A stretch of 64,000 nucleotides of DNA from a bacterium (lineage in GTDB: Bacteria > Actinomycetota > Thermoleophilia > Solirubrobacterales > Solirubrobacteraceae), in contig JAJPKQ010000028.1 in assembly GCA_021323635.1 (NCBI GenBank), positions 1-64,000 on the forward strand, written 5' to 3'. Positions 45,325 to 52,582 of this stretch are shown in pieces; position 1 is the first letter of the stretch, and the number at the start of each line of letters is the position of its first letter. The translations under genes and the position numbers were made by a program. The notes beneath the pieces are model-generated. The model was given only the letters and a program-made list of their open reading frames with translations. It was not told the origin of the DNA and searched no databases.

Positions 45325-46476
45325 TTGCAGCAGAGCACCCAAGATGACCGCTACGGCGCCCTGCGCGCGCGTCTGGCAGCGCAGTTGCGAGCGCTGCTCC
45401 CCGAGGGCGCTGAGCTGATCGATGCCCACACCCATCTGGGCCGCGACGAGGACGGGCGCGAGCTTGCGCCTGAGCGCCTGATCGAGATGCTGGAGCGCGC
45501 GGGCATCGGGCGCGCGTGCACCTTTCCACTCCATGACCCCGAGCGCCGACCGGCCTTTCGCGTGCCCAACGACCGCGTGCTCACCTGGGCGGCGCAAAGC
45601 GGTGGCCGTCTGATCCCCTTCTGCCGCCTCGACCCGGCCGAAGAGCCGCTTGCCGAGGCAAGGCGCTGCCTGGCCGCAGGGGCGCGCGGCATCAAGCTAC
45701 ATCCGCGCGCGCAGGCGTTCACCCTTGCAAGCGATGGCGAAGGGGCAGCGCTGGAGGGCATCTTTGCGCTGGCCGGTGAGGCGGGCGTGCCGATCCTGAT
45801 CCACGCCGGGCGCGGGCTGCCGCCGATCGCCGAGGACCTGGCGGCGCTGGCGCTGCGTCACCCGGACACCACGCTGATCCTGGCGCATGCGGCAATCTGC
45901 GATCAGGGTCGCCTGAGCACGCTGCTTGCCGAGCACCCGCGCGTGCTCTACGACACCTCCTGCTTTCATCCGCTCGATGTGCTCAGCTTGCTTGCGCGCG
46001 TTCCCGCCGAGCGCATCGTGCTGGGCTCAGACCCCCCGTACGGCGACCCCTCCGGCGGGCTGCTGCTGGCGAGCAGGTGCGCCCTGCGCATGGGCCTTTC
46101 AGATGCGCAGCTGCGCCTGCTGCTCGGCGGCACGATGGCGGCGCTGCTTGCAGGAGCGCCGCTGCCTGCGCCGAGCGCGCCGCGCCCGGCAGCGCAGCTG
46201 CAGGTCGACCTCACCGCCGCACGCCTCTACGGCTACCTGGCAACGGCGGCGGGGGCGCTCTTCGCGCAGCAGAGCGACCGTGCGGTGGAGTCGATCGAGC
46301 TGGCGCTGACGCTCTGCGAAGATCCCCAGCCGGGTGCGCTGGCAGCGGCGTTGGAGCTCGGCCGCGAGGCGCTCGAGCTGGCGCGAGCAGCGCTCGGAGA
46401 GGATCCTCAGCCGCGGCGGGCGATCGCGCTGATCCACCTGCTGATGGTGATCGCGGCAACGGACCCGCTGCCGTGA
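45325..46476 (+). CDS. Amidohydrolase-family metal-dependent hydrolase
   Basis: The protein (383 residues from TTG 45325) is a TIM-barrel amidohydrolase of the amidohydrolase-2/TatD-like type. Metal ligands fit: DAHTHLGRD (HxH), IKLHPRAQAF, LIHAGRG, LILAHAAI and LGSDPPYG (the Asp). It may hydrolyse or decarboxylate an organic acid; the substrate is unknown. An open frame reaches ATG 45259, but that would overlap the divergent yqeY start; GGAGAG at 45315-45320 favours TTG 45325. The C-terminal 100 residues form an extra helical region. Confidence 0.8.
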   Translation: MQQSTQDDRYGALRARLAAQLRALLPEGAELIDAHTHLGRDEDGRELAPERLIEMLERAGIGRACTFPLHDPERRPAFRVPNDRVLTWAAQSGGRLIPFCRLDPAEEPLAEARRCLAAGARGIKLHPRAQAFTLASDGEGAALEGIFALAGEAGVPILIHAGRGLPPIAEDLAALALRHPDTTLILAHAAICDQGRLSTLLAEHPRVLYDTSCFHPLDVLSLLARVPAERIVLGSDPPYGDPSGGLLLASRCALRMGLSDAQLRLLLGGTMAALLAGAPLPAPSAPRPAAQLQVDLTAARLYGYLATAAGALFAQQSDRAVESIELALTLCEDPQPGALAAALELGREALELARAALGEDPQPRRAIALIHLLMVIAATDPLP

Positions 46477-46492
46477 GGCGCCTGAGGGACGC

Positions 46493-47377
46493 TCAAGGCA
46501 CCGTGAGCAGCAGCGCGCTCCAGCCATCGGCGCTGCTTCGCTCGCGCAGCGACGCACCCAGGCGCGCTGCATAGCGCTCGGCCACCTCATCGGCCTCCTC
46601 GTCGAGCAGGCCGGAGAGGATCAGCGTCGCCGCGCGCAGCTCGATGCGCTCCACGAGCTCAAGCAGCAGCGGGCGCAGGAGGTTGGCGAGGATCAGCAGC
46701 GAGCCCTCCCGGCTCTCGGGCAGCGGCAGCTGCTCGCTGCGAATGTCGCAGCGCTCAAGCTCGATCGCGACGCCTGAGCGCGCTGCGTTGGCGGCCGCCG
46801 CTGCAAGCGCGCGCGGGTCGTTGTCGATCGCCAGCACCGGTGCACGGCCGAGCGCGCGCGCGGCGATCGCAAGCACGCCCGACCCTGTGCCGATGTCAAG
46901 CGCCGCGCCCTTCTGCGCCTGATTGCAGGCCGCCAGCAGGAGCTCGAGCGCGAGGCGCGTGGTGGGATGCGCGCCGGTGCCGAAGGCCTGCCCGGGGTCG
47001 ATCACCAGCTCGATCCTCCCCGCCTGCGCGCCGGTGGCCTGCTCCCAGGGCGGGCGCACGTAGAGCGAACGACCGCTCCACGCCGCGCCGGCGGCCTCGG
47101 TGGGCGGCGTCCTGATCAGCACCGGACGGTGAAACTGACGCCAGCGCTCGGCCCAGTCCTCGCGCACCTCGCTGCTTGAGACCGACACCAGGGCGGAGCC
47201 CACGGCGGCCTGCAGCGGGGGCAGCGCAGGCAGCTCGCCGGGCGCTCCATAGAGGGCCAGCTCAACCGTCTCGGCATCGACATCGCGCTCTTCGCAGCCC
47301 GCCGGGGCAAGCGCAAGCAGCTCTGCGAGCACAAGCTCAGCATCGGCCCGCCGCACACGCAGGGCGAGGCGTATCAA
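46493..47377 (-). CDS. prmA: Ribosomal protein L11 methyltransferase
   Basis: The 294-residue SAM-dependent enzyme trimethylates L11. N-terminal substrate domain includes EDWAERWRQFHRPVLI. The catalytic domain has IDPGQAFGTGAHPTTRLALE, SAM motif ALDIGTGSGVLAIAAR, DNDPRALAAAAANA and LLILANLLRPLL (the NPPY-like position). It lies 15 bases after dnaJ in the order hrcA-dnaJ-prmA known from Gram-positives. A related non-ribosomal methyltransferase cannot be wholly excluded. Confidence 0.92.
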   Translation of the reverse strand: MIRLALRVRRADAELVLAELLALAPAGCEERDVDAETVELALYGAPGELPALPPLQAAVGSALVSVSSSEVREDWAERWRQFHRPVLIRTPPTEAAGAAWSGRSLYVRPPWEQATGAQAGRIELVIDPGQAFGTGAHPTTRLALELLLAACNQAQKGAALDIGTGSGVLAIAARALGRAPVLAIDNDPRALAAAAANAARSGVAIELERCDIRSEQLPLPESREGSLLILANLLRPLLLELVERIELRAATLILSGLLDEEADEVAERYAARLGASLRERSSADGWSALLLTVP

Positions 47378-47392
47378 GCGAGCGTCCCTCGC

Positions 47393-48556
47393 TCAGTCGG
47401 CATGGTGGCGCAGCAGCCGCCGCAGCCGCAGCAGCACAGACTCGCCGCCGTGGGCGTGATTGTCCGCGCTGAGCGTCGCGTGCAGCCGCTCGAGCAGCTC
47501 GCGCTGCTCGCCGCTCAGATGCCGCGGGATCAGCACGTTGACGAAGACGCGCAGGTCGCCTCGGCGCGAGCGCCCCAGCTCGGGCAGCCCGGCGCCGCGA
47601 GCCCGCAGCTCCTCCCCGGCCTGGGTTCCAGGGGCAAGCTTGAGCGTGGTGGCGCCCTCGAGCGTCTGGACCTCGACCTCGCCGCCGAGCGCGGCAAGCG
47701 TCACGGGTACGTCGACGACCGTGACGAGATCGCGGCCGTCGCGCACGAAGCGCTCGTCACCGCGCACATGCACCTGGACATAGAGATCGCCGGGCGCTCC
47801 CCCGCCGGCGGCAGCATTGCCGCGACCGGCAACGCGGATGCGCTGCCCATCATCGATCCCGGGCGGGATCCTAACCTCGAGCACCTGAGGCGTGCGCCGC
47901 AGCCCGGCGCCGGAGCAGCCCGCACAGGGCTGGCGCGCAACGCGGCCCTCGCCGTGGCAGCGGTCGCAGACCACGGTCTGCAGCACCTGGCCGAAGGGCG
48001 TGCGTGCGACCGCCTCCAGGCGCCCGGCGCCGGAGCAGCGCGGGCAGGCGACTATCGGCGTCCCGGGCTCGGCGCCGTTGCCGTGACAGCGCTCGCAGCG
48101 GGAGATCGCCTCATAGGAGACGCTGACCGTGCTCCCGGCAAGCACCTCCGCGAGACCGATCTCAACAGCGATGGCGATGTCACCGCCGCGCGCGGGCCGA
48201 GCGCCGCCAAATGCTTCGCCGCCAAACACCCCGCCCTCGCCGAAGAAGGCGTTGAAGAGGTCCCCGAGCGATCCGAAGGCCTCAGAGCTAGGGCGATAGC
48301 CGCCCGAGCGCAGGCCCTCGTGGCCGTAGCGGTCGTATGTGGCGCGGCGCTCGGGGTCGGAGAGGATCTCGTAGGCCTCGGCGGCCTCCTTGAACTTCTC
48401 CGCCGCCTCCGGGTCCTCGCTGTTGACGTCCGGGTGCAGCTCGCGCGCCAGCCGCCGGAACGCCTTCTTGATCTGCTGCTCGTCAGCATCACGGGCGAGC
48501 CCGAGAACCTCATATGCGTCTCGTGGCATGCGCTGGTCAGCTCGTGGCGTAGGCAT
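47393..48556 (-). CDS. dnaJ: Chaperone DnaJ (zinc-finger type)
   Basis: The protein (387 residues; 378 from MPRDAYEVLG) has a J domain with HPD (RRLARELHPDV), a short Gly/Phe linker, and four CxxCxGxG zinc repeats (CERCHGNG, CPRCSGAG, CDRCHGEG, CAGCSGAG). The two C-terminal substrate domains follow. It stimulates DnaK ATPase and holds unfolded proteins. dnaK and grpE are absent from the window. The longer start overlaps hrcA by 20 bases. Confidence 0.95.
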   Translation of the reverse strand: MPTPRADQRMPRDAYEVLGLARDADEQQIKKAFRRLARELHPDVNSEDPEAAEKFKEAAEAYEILSDPERRATYDRYGHEGLRSGGYRPSSEAFGSLGDLFNAFFGEGGVFGGEAFGGARPARGGDIAIAVEIGLAEVLAGSTVSVSYEAISRCERCHGNGAEPGTPIVACPRCSGAGRLEAVARTPFGQVLQTVVCDRCHGEGRVARQPCAGCSGAGLRRTPQVLEVRIPPGIDDGQRIRVAGRGNAAAGGGAPGDLYVQVHVRGDERFVRDGRDLVTVVDVPVTLAALGGEVEVQTLEGATTLKLAPGTQAGEELRARGAGLPELGRSRRGDLRVFVNVLIPRHLSGEQRELLERLHATLSADNHAHGGESVLLRLRRLLRHHAD

Positions 48557-49565
48557 CTTCTATGTAGCTTGACAGCGCATCGGCGAAGCCACGCACCGAT
48601 TCGATCGCCCGCGGGTAGTTCATGCTGATCGGCCCGATCACGGAGACGGTGCCCAGCCGCCGGTGCGAGAGGCCGTAGGCGCCGGCGACAAGCGCCCAGG
48701 AGCGCATCGCCGGCTCGCTGTTCTCCTGTCCGATGCGCACGTAGACGTCGGGCTCCGAGAGCGCTGCGCAGAGCATCTGCAAGAGCGCGACGCGGCGCTC
48801 CAGAAGACCCATCAGGACTTCGATCTCGCCGATCGCGACACTCCTGCCGGCGACAAAGAGATGCGCTGTGCCCTCGATGTAGATGGCGTCCTGGCCGTCG
48901 CTTGGGATGTTGGCAAATGCCTGAGCGAGGCGGTCGAGAAAGGCTCGCTCGACCGCGCCGAGCTCCGGGTCGCAGAGGCGCTGGGCAACCATCCGCGCAC
49001 CGAGCTCGAGGCCCTCGAGGCGCTCGCCGAGATAGGCGCCCGCCCAGCTGACCAGACCGGGGTCGACCGGCGCATCGAAGGGGACGAGCGTCTTGGAGAC
49101 CCCGCCGGTCGAGGTGATGATCACCACAGCAACGACCGTGGGCTGCAGCGCAAGCACCTCGATGTGGCGGATCTCCGCCGACTGCGGCGAGGGAGCGGTC
49201 ACGACCGCGACGAGGTTGGTCACCTCGGCGAGCGCCGCGGTTGCGCGATGCATCGCCTGCTCGACCTCGGAGCGCATCAGCGAGAGCTCGGCGGGGCGAG
49301 CGGCGCTGGCGCGGCGCGGCGCGGCGAGCAGCCCGTCGACGAAGAAGCGCTGGCCGCTCTCGGTGGGCACGCGGCCGGCCGAGGTGTGCGGGTGATCGAG
49401 CAGCCCGAGCTCCTCCAGCCGCGCAAGCTCGTTGCGGATCGTCGAAGCGCTGCAGGAGAGCTCGGCCGTCTGGGCAAGCGCCTTGGAGGAGACCGGTTGG
49501 CCGGTGCGCGTGTAGGTCTCGACAACGTGGCGGAGAATCACCTGCTGTCGGCTGGTCAGCAACAT
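48537..49565 (-). CDS. hrcA: Heat-inducible transcription repressor HrcA
   Basis: The 342-residue protein has the HrcA winged helix (LTSRQQVILRHVVETYTRTG, then SKALAQTAELSCSASTIRNE with RVPTESGQRFFVD) and a GAF-like dimer core ending in VSVIGPISMNYPRAIESVR. It normally represses chaperone genes at CIRCE (TTAGCACTC-N9-GAGTGCTAA), but no such element is found in the 80 bases upstream or elsewhere near. It is followed directly by dnaJ with a 20-base overlap. Confidence 0.95.
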   Translation of the reverse strand: MLLTSRQQVILRHVVETYTRTGQPVSSKALAQTAELSCSASTIRNELARLEELGLLDHPHTSAGRVPTESGQRFFVDGLLAAPRRASAARPAELSLMRSEVEQAMHRATAALAEVTNLVAVVTAPSPQSAEIRHIEVLALQPTVVAVVIITSTGGVSKTLVPFDAPVDPGLVSWAGAYLGERLEGLELGARMVAQRLCDPELGAVERAFLDRLAQAFANIPSDGQDAIYIEGTAHLFVAGRSVAIGEIEVLMGLLERRVALLQMLCAALSEPDVYVRIGQENSEPAMRSWALVAGAYGLSHRRLGTVSVIGPISMNYPRAIESVRGFADALSSYIEDAYATS

Positions 49566-49645
49566 GGCCGAATTGTAAGGCGCCCGCGCGGTCGCGCCGC
49601 ACGGGCGATCACCACACCTCGCTCAGAGGAGGCCCACTGAGGCTC

Positions 49646-50083
49646 TCAGCCGCCGCCTAGGGAGCCGATCACGAGCTCGGCGCGCGCATTGCGGATGATC
49701 CGCTTTCCGCCCTGCTCGACCACGGGCTCGACGATCACGCGATCGCCTTCGCGCTCGAGCACGGTCGCGTGCACGACGATCTCCTGCTCGGGCACGCCCA
49801 TGCCGCGGAACTGCACGGAGAGGCGCTTGAGGTGCTCGGGCCCGCCGGCCGCCTCGGTGAGCGCACGCGCGGCCTGGGCCATCGTCCAGAGCCCATGCAG
49901 GATCCGTCCCGGCAGGCCGACTGACTTTGCGAACTCCTCGTCGATGTGGATCGGGTTGAAGTCTCCGGAGGCTCCCGCATAGCGCACCGTCAGGTAGCGG
50001 TCCGGGGTCACGCGCAGCTCGGGCAGCTCAGCGCCCGGCTCCCAGCGAATCTCGCTTGAAGTTGACTGGCTCATCCTCTTCAC
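49646..50083 (-). CDS. MaoC-type hot-dog dehydratase (HadB-like)
   Basis: The 145-residue protein is a single hot-dog domain with the hydratase-2 motif: YAGASGDFNPIHIDEEFAKS (Asp and His catalytic), then LPGRILHGLWTMAQAARAL. Such proteins dehydrate 3-hydroxyacyl-ACP or -CoA. The paired upstream gene has the complementary half, as in mycobacterial HadA/HadB heterodimers. GTG 50083 overlaps that gene's stop (GTGA); ATG 50074 is a second option. Confidence 0.85.
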   Translation of the reverse strand: MKRMSQSTSSEIRWEPGAELPELRVTPDRYLTVRYAGASGDFNPIHIDEEFAKSVGLPGRILHGLWTMAQAARALTEAAGGPEHLKRLSVQFRGMGVPEQEIVVHATVLEREGDRVIVEPVVEQGGKRIIRNARAELVIGSLGGG

Positions 50084-50547
50084 GCTCCTCTCACGATGTG
50101 TGTCCAGGTGCCGCGCACTACCTCGGCCCCACGCTGATTGCGTGATATGGACTCATAGATGTAGAAGCCGCGACCCTCCTGCTCGTAGATCTCCTTGACC
50201 GTGACCTCGGTCATGATCTCGTCGCCTGCGACCACCAGCTCGCCCCAGGAGAGCTCCTGGCCGCCGTGGACCATCAGCGCGAAGTTGATCCCGACCTCGG
50301 GATCGAAGAGCGCGGGCGCCATCGAGCGAGCGGCGAAGACAACCGCGAACATCGGCGGCGCGACCACATCGGCGTAGCCCGCCGCTCTTGCCGCCTCCAC
50401 GTCGAGGTGCAGCGGATTGCGCTCGCCGACGGCGAGCGCATACTCGATCACCTTCTCCCTGCCGACCGCATAGCGCGTCGGCTCGTAGCGCTTCCCGACC
50501 GCCTGTGTGTTGACTGCCAACCTGCCATCTCCTTTGTGACCAAGCAT
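50080..50547 (-). CDS. MaoC N-terminal-type dehydratase subunit (HadA-like)
   Basis: The 155-residue hot-dog protein is of the FAS1-dehydratase/HadA type: YAVGREKVIEYALAVGERNP, HLDVEAARAAGYADVVAPPM (substrate-side) and FALMVHGGQELSWGELVVAG. It likely forms a heterodimer with the next gene product, acting in fatty-acid or long-acyl chain elongation. ATG 50547 has CAAAGGAG in the leader region; GTG 11 codons later is also possible. Confidence 0.82.
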   Translation of the reverse strand: MLGHKGDGRLAVNTQAVGKRYEPTRYAVGREKVIEYALAVGERNPLHLDVEAARAAGYADVVAPPMFAVVFAARSMAPALFDPEVGINFALMVHGGQELSWGELVVAGDEIMTEVTVKEIYEQEGRGFYIYESISRNQRGAEVVRGTWTHIVRGA

Positions 50548-50553
50548 TGCCCG

Positions 50554-50612
50554 CCCGCTGAGGCGCGTGCCCGCTCAGCGGGAACCAACCGCTCCCACCG
50601 GCGGCGGGAGCG
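50554..50612. promoter_or_regulatory. Two adjacent hairpins upstream of the HadA-like gene
   Basis: CCCGCTGAG (50554-50562) pairs with CTCAGCGGG (50574-50582), and CGCTCCC (50590-50596) with GGGAGCG (50606-50612). Neither has a T-tract. They lie at the 5' end of the hot-dog operon. The rest of 50548-50872 shows no gene. Confidence 0.35.
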
Positions 50613-50872
50613 ATGCGCGCACGCGAGCGCGGGGGGCAGTCTATTCAAGGTGGCGCAGCGGCGGCGCCCGACGTCTCAGCGGCGGCCGCTTTGCAAGCGC
50701 AACCGCGGCGCTCTGCTGGAGGACGCCTGGCGTGCGGTCAGCTGAGGGTGAGGGCCTCTGCCGGGCGCTGCCGGGGCACGAGCGCGCTCAGCGCGGCAGC
50801 CGAGCTGACGCGCCGACAAACCCGGGCGAGCATCAGATCGCCGCTGGCAAGGCCGGTCGAGGCCGCCGGCGA

Positions 50873-50956
50873 TGCCCGGGGTGGGGATCGAACCCACAAG
50901 CCCTCGCGGGCGGCGGATTTTAAGTCCGCTGACTTTGCCAGTTTGTCTACCCGGGC
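50873..50956 (-). tRNA. tRNA-Leu (anticodon TAA)
   Basis: An 84-base class II tRNA. The acceptor GCCCGGG pairs with CCCGGGC, the anticodon stem GCGGA with TCCGC around the loop CTTAAAA (anticodon TAA), then a long variable arm and the T arm GTGGG-TTCGATC-CCCAC. CCA is not encoded. Its 3' end faces away from the conjugation-like block, so it is not an obvious attachment site for it. Confidence 0.96.
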
Positions 50957-51005
50957 CAGCACGGCGATCATATCCGCCGCGCGCGCCCGGATAGGCTCTC
51001 TTGCC

Positions 51006-51947
51006 GTGATCGACGACCAAGCCCAGATCCCAACGACGACGCGGCTGCGCCTGCGCGAGCACAGCTTCCGGCTCGAGGTCGGGAATCCGCTCCTGATGGG
51101 CATCGTCAACGTCGGCGATGACTCCGTCGCCGACCCGCTGCATCTGCAGGAGACCGATCAGGCGATCGCCTTTGCGCGCGCCCAGGCGGCCGCTGGCGCG
51201 CAGATCATCGACGTCGGCTTCCTCTCCGGGCGCACCGACACAGCGCCGGCGCCCGCTGAGCTTGAGCGCAAGCGCCTGCTCCCGGTAGTGGAGGCGCTCG
51301 CAGCAGAGGGGCTCTGCGTCTCAGTCGACACCTATCGCGCCTCCGTCGCAGGCGCCGCGCTTGCTGCCGGCGCTGCGCTGATCAACGACGTCAGCGGGCT
51401 TGCGGACGTGCAGATCGCGCGGCTCTGCGCGGAGGCGGGCGCCGGCCTGGTTGTGATGCATACCCGCGCGGCGCCCAAGCAGGAGCGCTTCCCTCACTAC
51501 CGCGATCCGCTGGCGGACGTGCTCGAGCTGCTCGGCGAGCGCACGGCGCTCGCCCGCAGCGAGGGGCTCTCAGCGGAGCAGATCCTGATCGATCCCGGCC
51601 TTGACTTCGCCAAGACGCCCGAGGAGTCGGTGCAGATCCTGCGCGAGCTCGGCACGCTCGCACAGATCGGAGCGCCGATCCTGCTTGCCGCCTCACGCAA
51701 GTACTTCATCGGGATGCTCACCGGATCGCCGCCGCTGGCGCGTCTGCCGGGGACGCTCGCCGCAGTCGCACATGGCGTCGCGCAGGGGGCCAGCGTGCTG
51801 CGGGTGCACGATGTGCGCGCCGTGGCCGACTTCCTGGCCGTGCGCCACGCGCTGCGCTCGACCGACGCGGCCCCCATGCGCGGCGACCCCGAGGATGCGA
51901 GCCTGAAGTGGATCGCACCCAAGGGACCGCACGCATCCGCCCCCTAG
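51006..51947 (+). CDS. Divergent dihydropteroate-synthase-like protein
   Basis: The 313-residue TIM barrel clearly belongs to the pterin-binding (DHPS) family: AQAAAGAQIIDVGF, VSVDTYRASVAGAALAAGAALINDVSGL, IDPGLDFAKTPEESVQILRE and LLAASRKYFIGM. The canonical substrate blocks are changed, however: GIVNVGDDSVADP replaces GILNVTPDSFSDGG, and the STRPG loop reads SGRTDTAP. It may be a FolP2-like paralogue without synthase activity, or an enzyme with another substrate. No other folate gene is near. It starts with GTG 51006 and its end overlaps ssb by 4 bases. Confidence 0.82.
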   Translation: MIDDQAQIPTTTRLRLREHSFRLEVGNPLLMGIVNVGDDSVADPLHLQETDQAIAFARAQAAAGAQIIDVGFLSGRTDTAPAPAELERKRLLPVVEALAAEGLCVSVDTYRASVAGAALAAGAALINDVSGLADVQIARLCAEAGAGLVVMHTRAAPKQERFPHYRDPLADVLELLGERTALARSEGLSAEQILIDPGLDFAKTPEESVQILRELGTLAQIGAPILLAASRKYFIGMLTGSPPLARLPGTLAAVAHGVAQGASVLRVHDVRAVADFLAVRHALRSTDAAPMRGDPEDASLKWIAPKGPHASAP

Positions 51948-52378
51948 GCGGGCACCTGCACGGCGCGCGACTCCGCCCCGCTCTTATCACCAGCCAGCGG
52001 ATCCTCGGGCGAGCGGCCGAGTGCGCCCTCCGCCTCCGCTCCACGGCCACGCAGGAACTGAACCTCGCTGGCGACGATGCCCACCGCCTGCCGGCGCTTG
52101 CCGTCGACGCCCTCCCACGAGCTCCACTCCAGGCGCCCGTCGACTGCCACCGGCGAGCCCTTCTGCAGGTAGCGGTGCGCTGACTCGCCAGGCGGGCCGA
52201 AGACGCTCACGTCAAAGTAGTTGGGCTTTGCCTCATAGTCGCCATCATCGGTTCGCCGTCGCGATGTGCACGCGACCCGCAGGTGGCAGACGCGTCTGCC
52301 CGAGGGCAGCTCGCGCAGCTCAGGATCGTGCGTGAGGTTGCCCACCAGGGTAACGCGGTTGATCGAGGTGTAGGGCAT
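51944..52378 (-). CDS. ssb: Single-stranded DNA-binding protein
   Basis: The 144-residue protein is an OB-fold SSB: INRVTLVGNLTHDPELRELP, RVACTSRRRTDDGDYEAKPN, FDVSVFGPPGES, LQKGSPVAVDGRLEWSSWEG and a basic VDGKRRQAVGIVAS. It binds ssDNA during replication or transfer. It lacks the acidic DDDIPF-type tail used to recruit repair partners, suggesting an accessory, element-borne SSB. GAGGAG precedes the ATG. It heads left from the TraG-like gene, 204 bases away. Confidence 0.92.
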   Translation of the reverse strand: MPYTSINRVTLVGNLTHDPELRELPSGRRVCHLRVACTSRRRTDDGDYEAKPNYFDVSVFGPPGESAHRYLQKGSPVAVDGRLEWSSWEGVDGKRRQAVGIVASEVQFLRGRGAEAEGALGRSPEDPLAGDKSGAESRAVQVPA

Positions 52379-52514
52379 TGTGCGCTCCTCTCTTGATGGT
52401 TGACGAGCGTCGAAGATAGGCGCAGCCCCCGCTGACAGCTGCTGCGCGCGGCCCTCTGCAGCGTGGCTCTGAGGCGCCCGACCCTTCAGCGCGTTGGCAG
52501 CTCTCGCCTGGCAC

Positions 52515-52582
52515 CGCCAGAAACCTGGCGCTTAAATGCCAAAGGCGCACCTGCCTCAGGGGGGCGGGCGCGCCGTTGGCAT
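52515..52582. repeat. Inverted repeats between ssb and the TraG-like gene
   Basis: A short hairpin CGCCAG-AAAC-CTGGCG (52515-52530) is followed by ATGCCAA (52536-52542) mirrored by TTGGCAT (52576-52582) just after the TraG-like stop. They may terminate or process the message upstream of ssb. Confidence 0.4.

Noticed and set aside
50873-51947. tRNA-Leu as the integration site of the conjugation-like block
   Set aside because: The tRNA 3' end points away from the block and a chromosomal-type DHPS-like gene lies between; no repeat of the tRNA end was found in the block.
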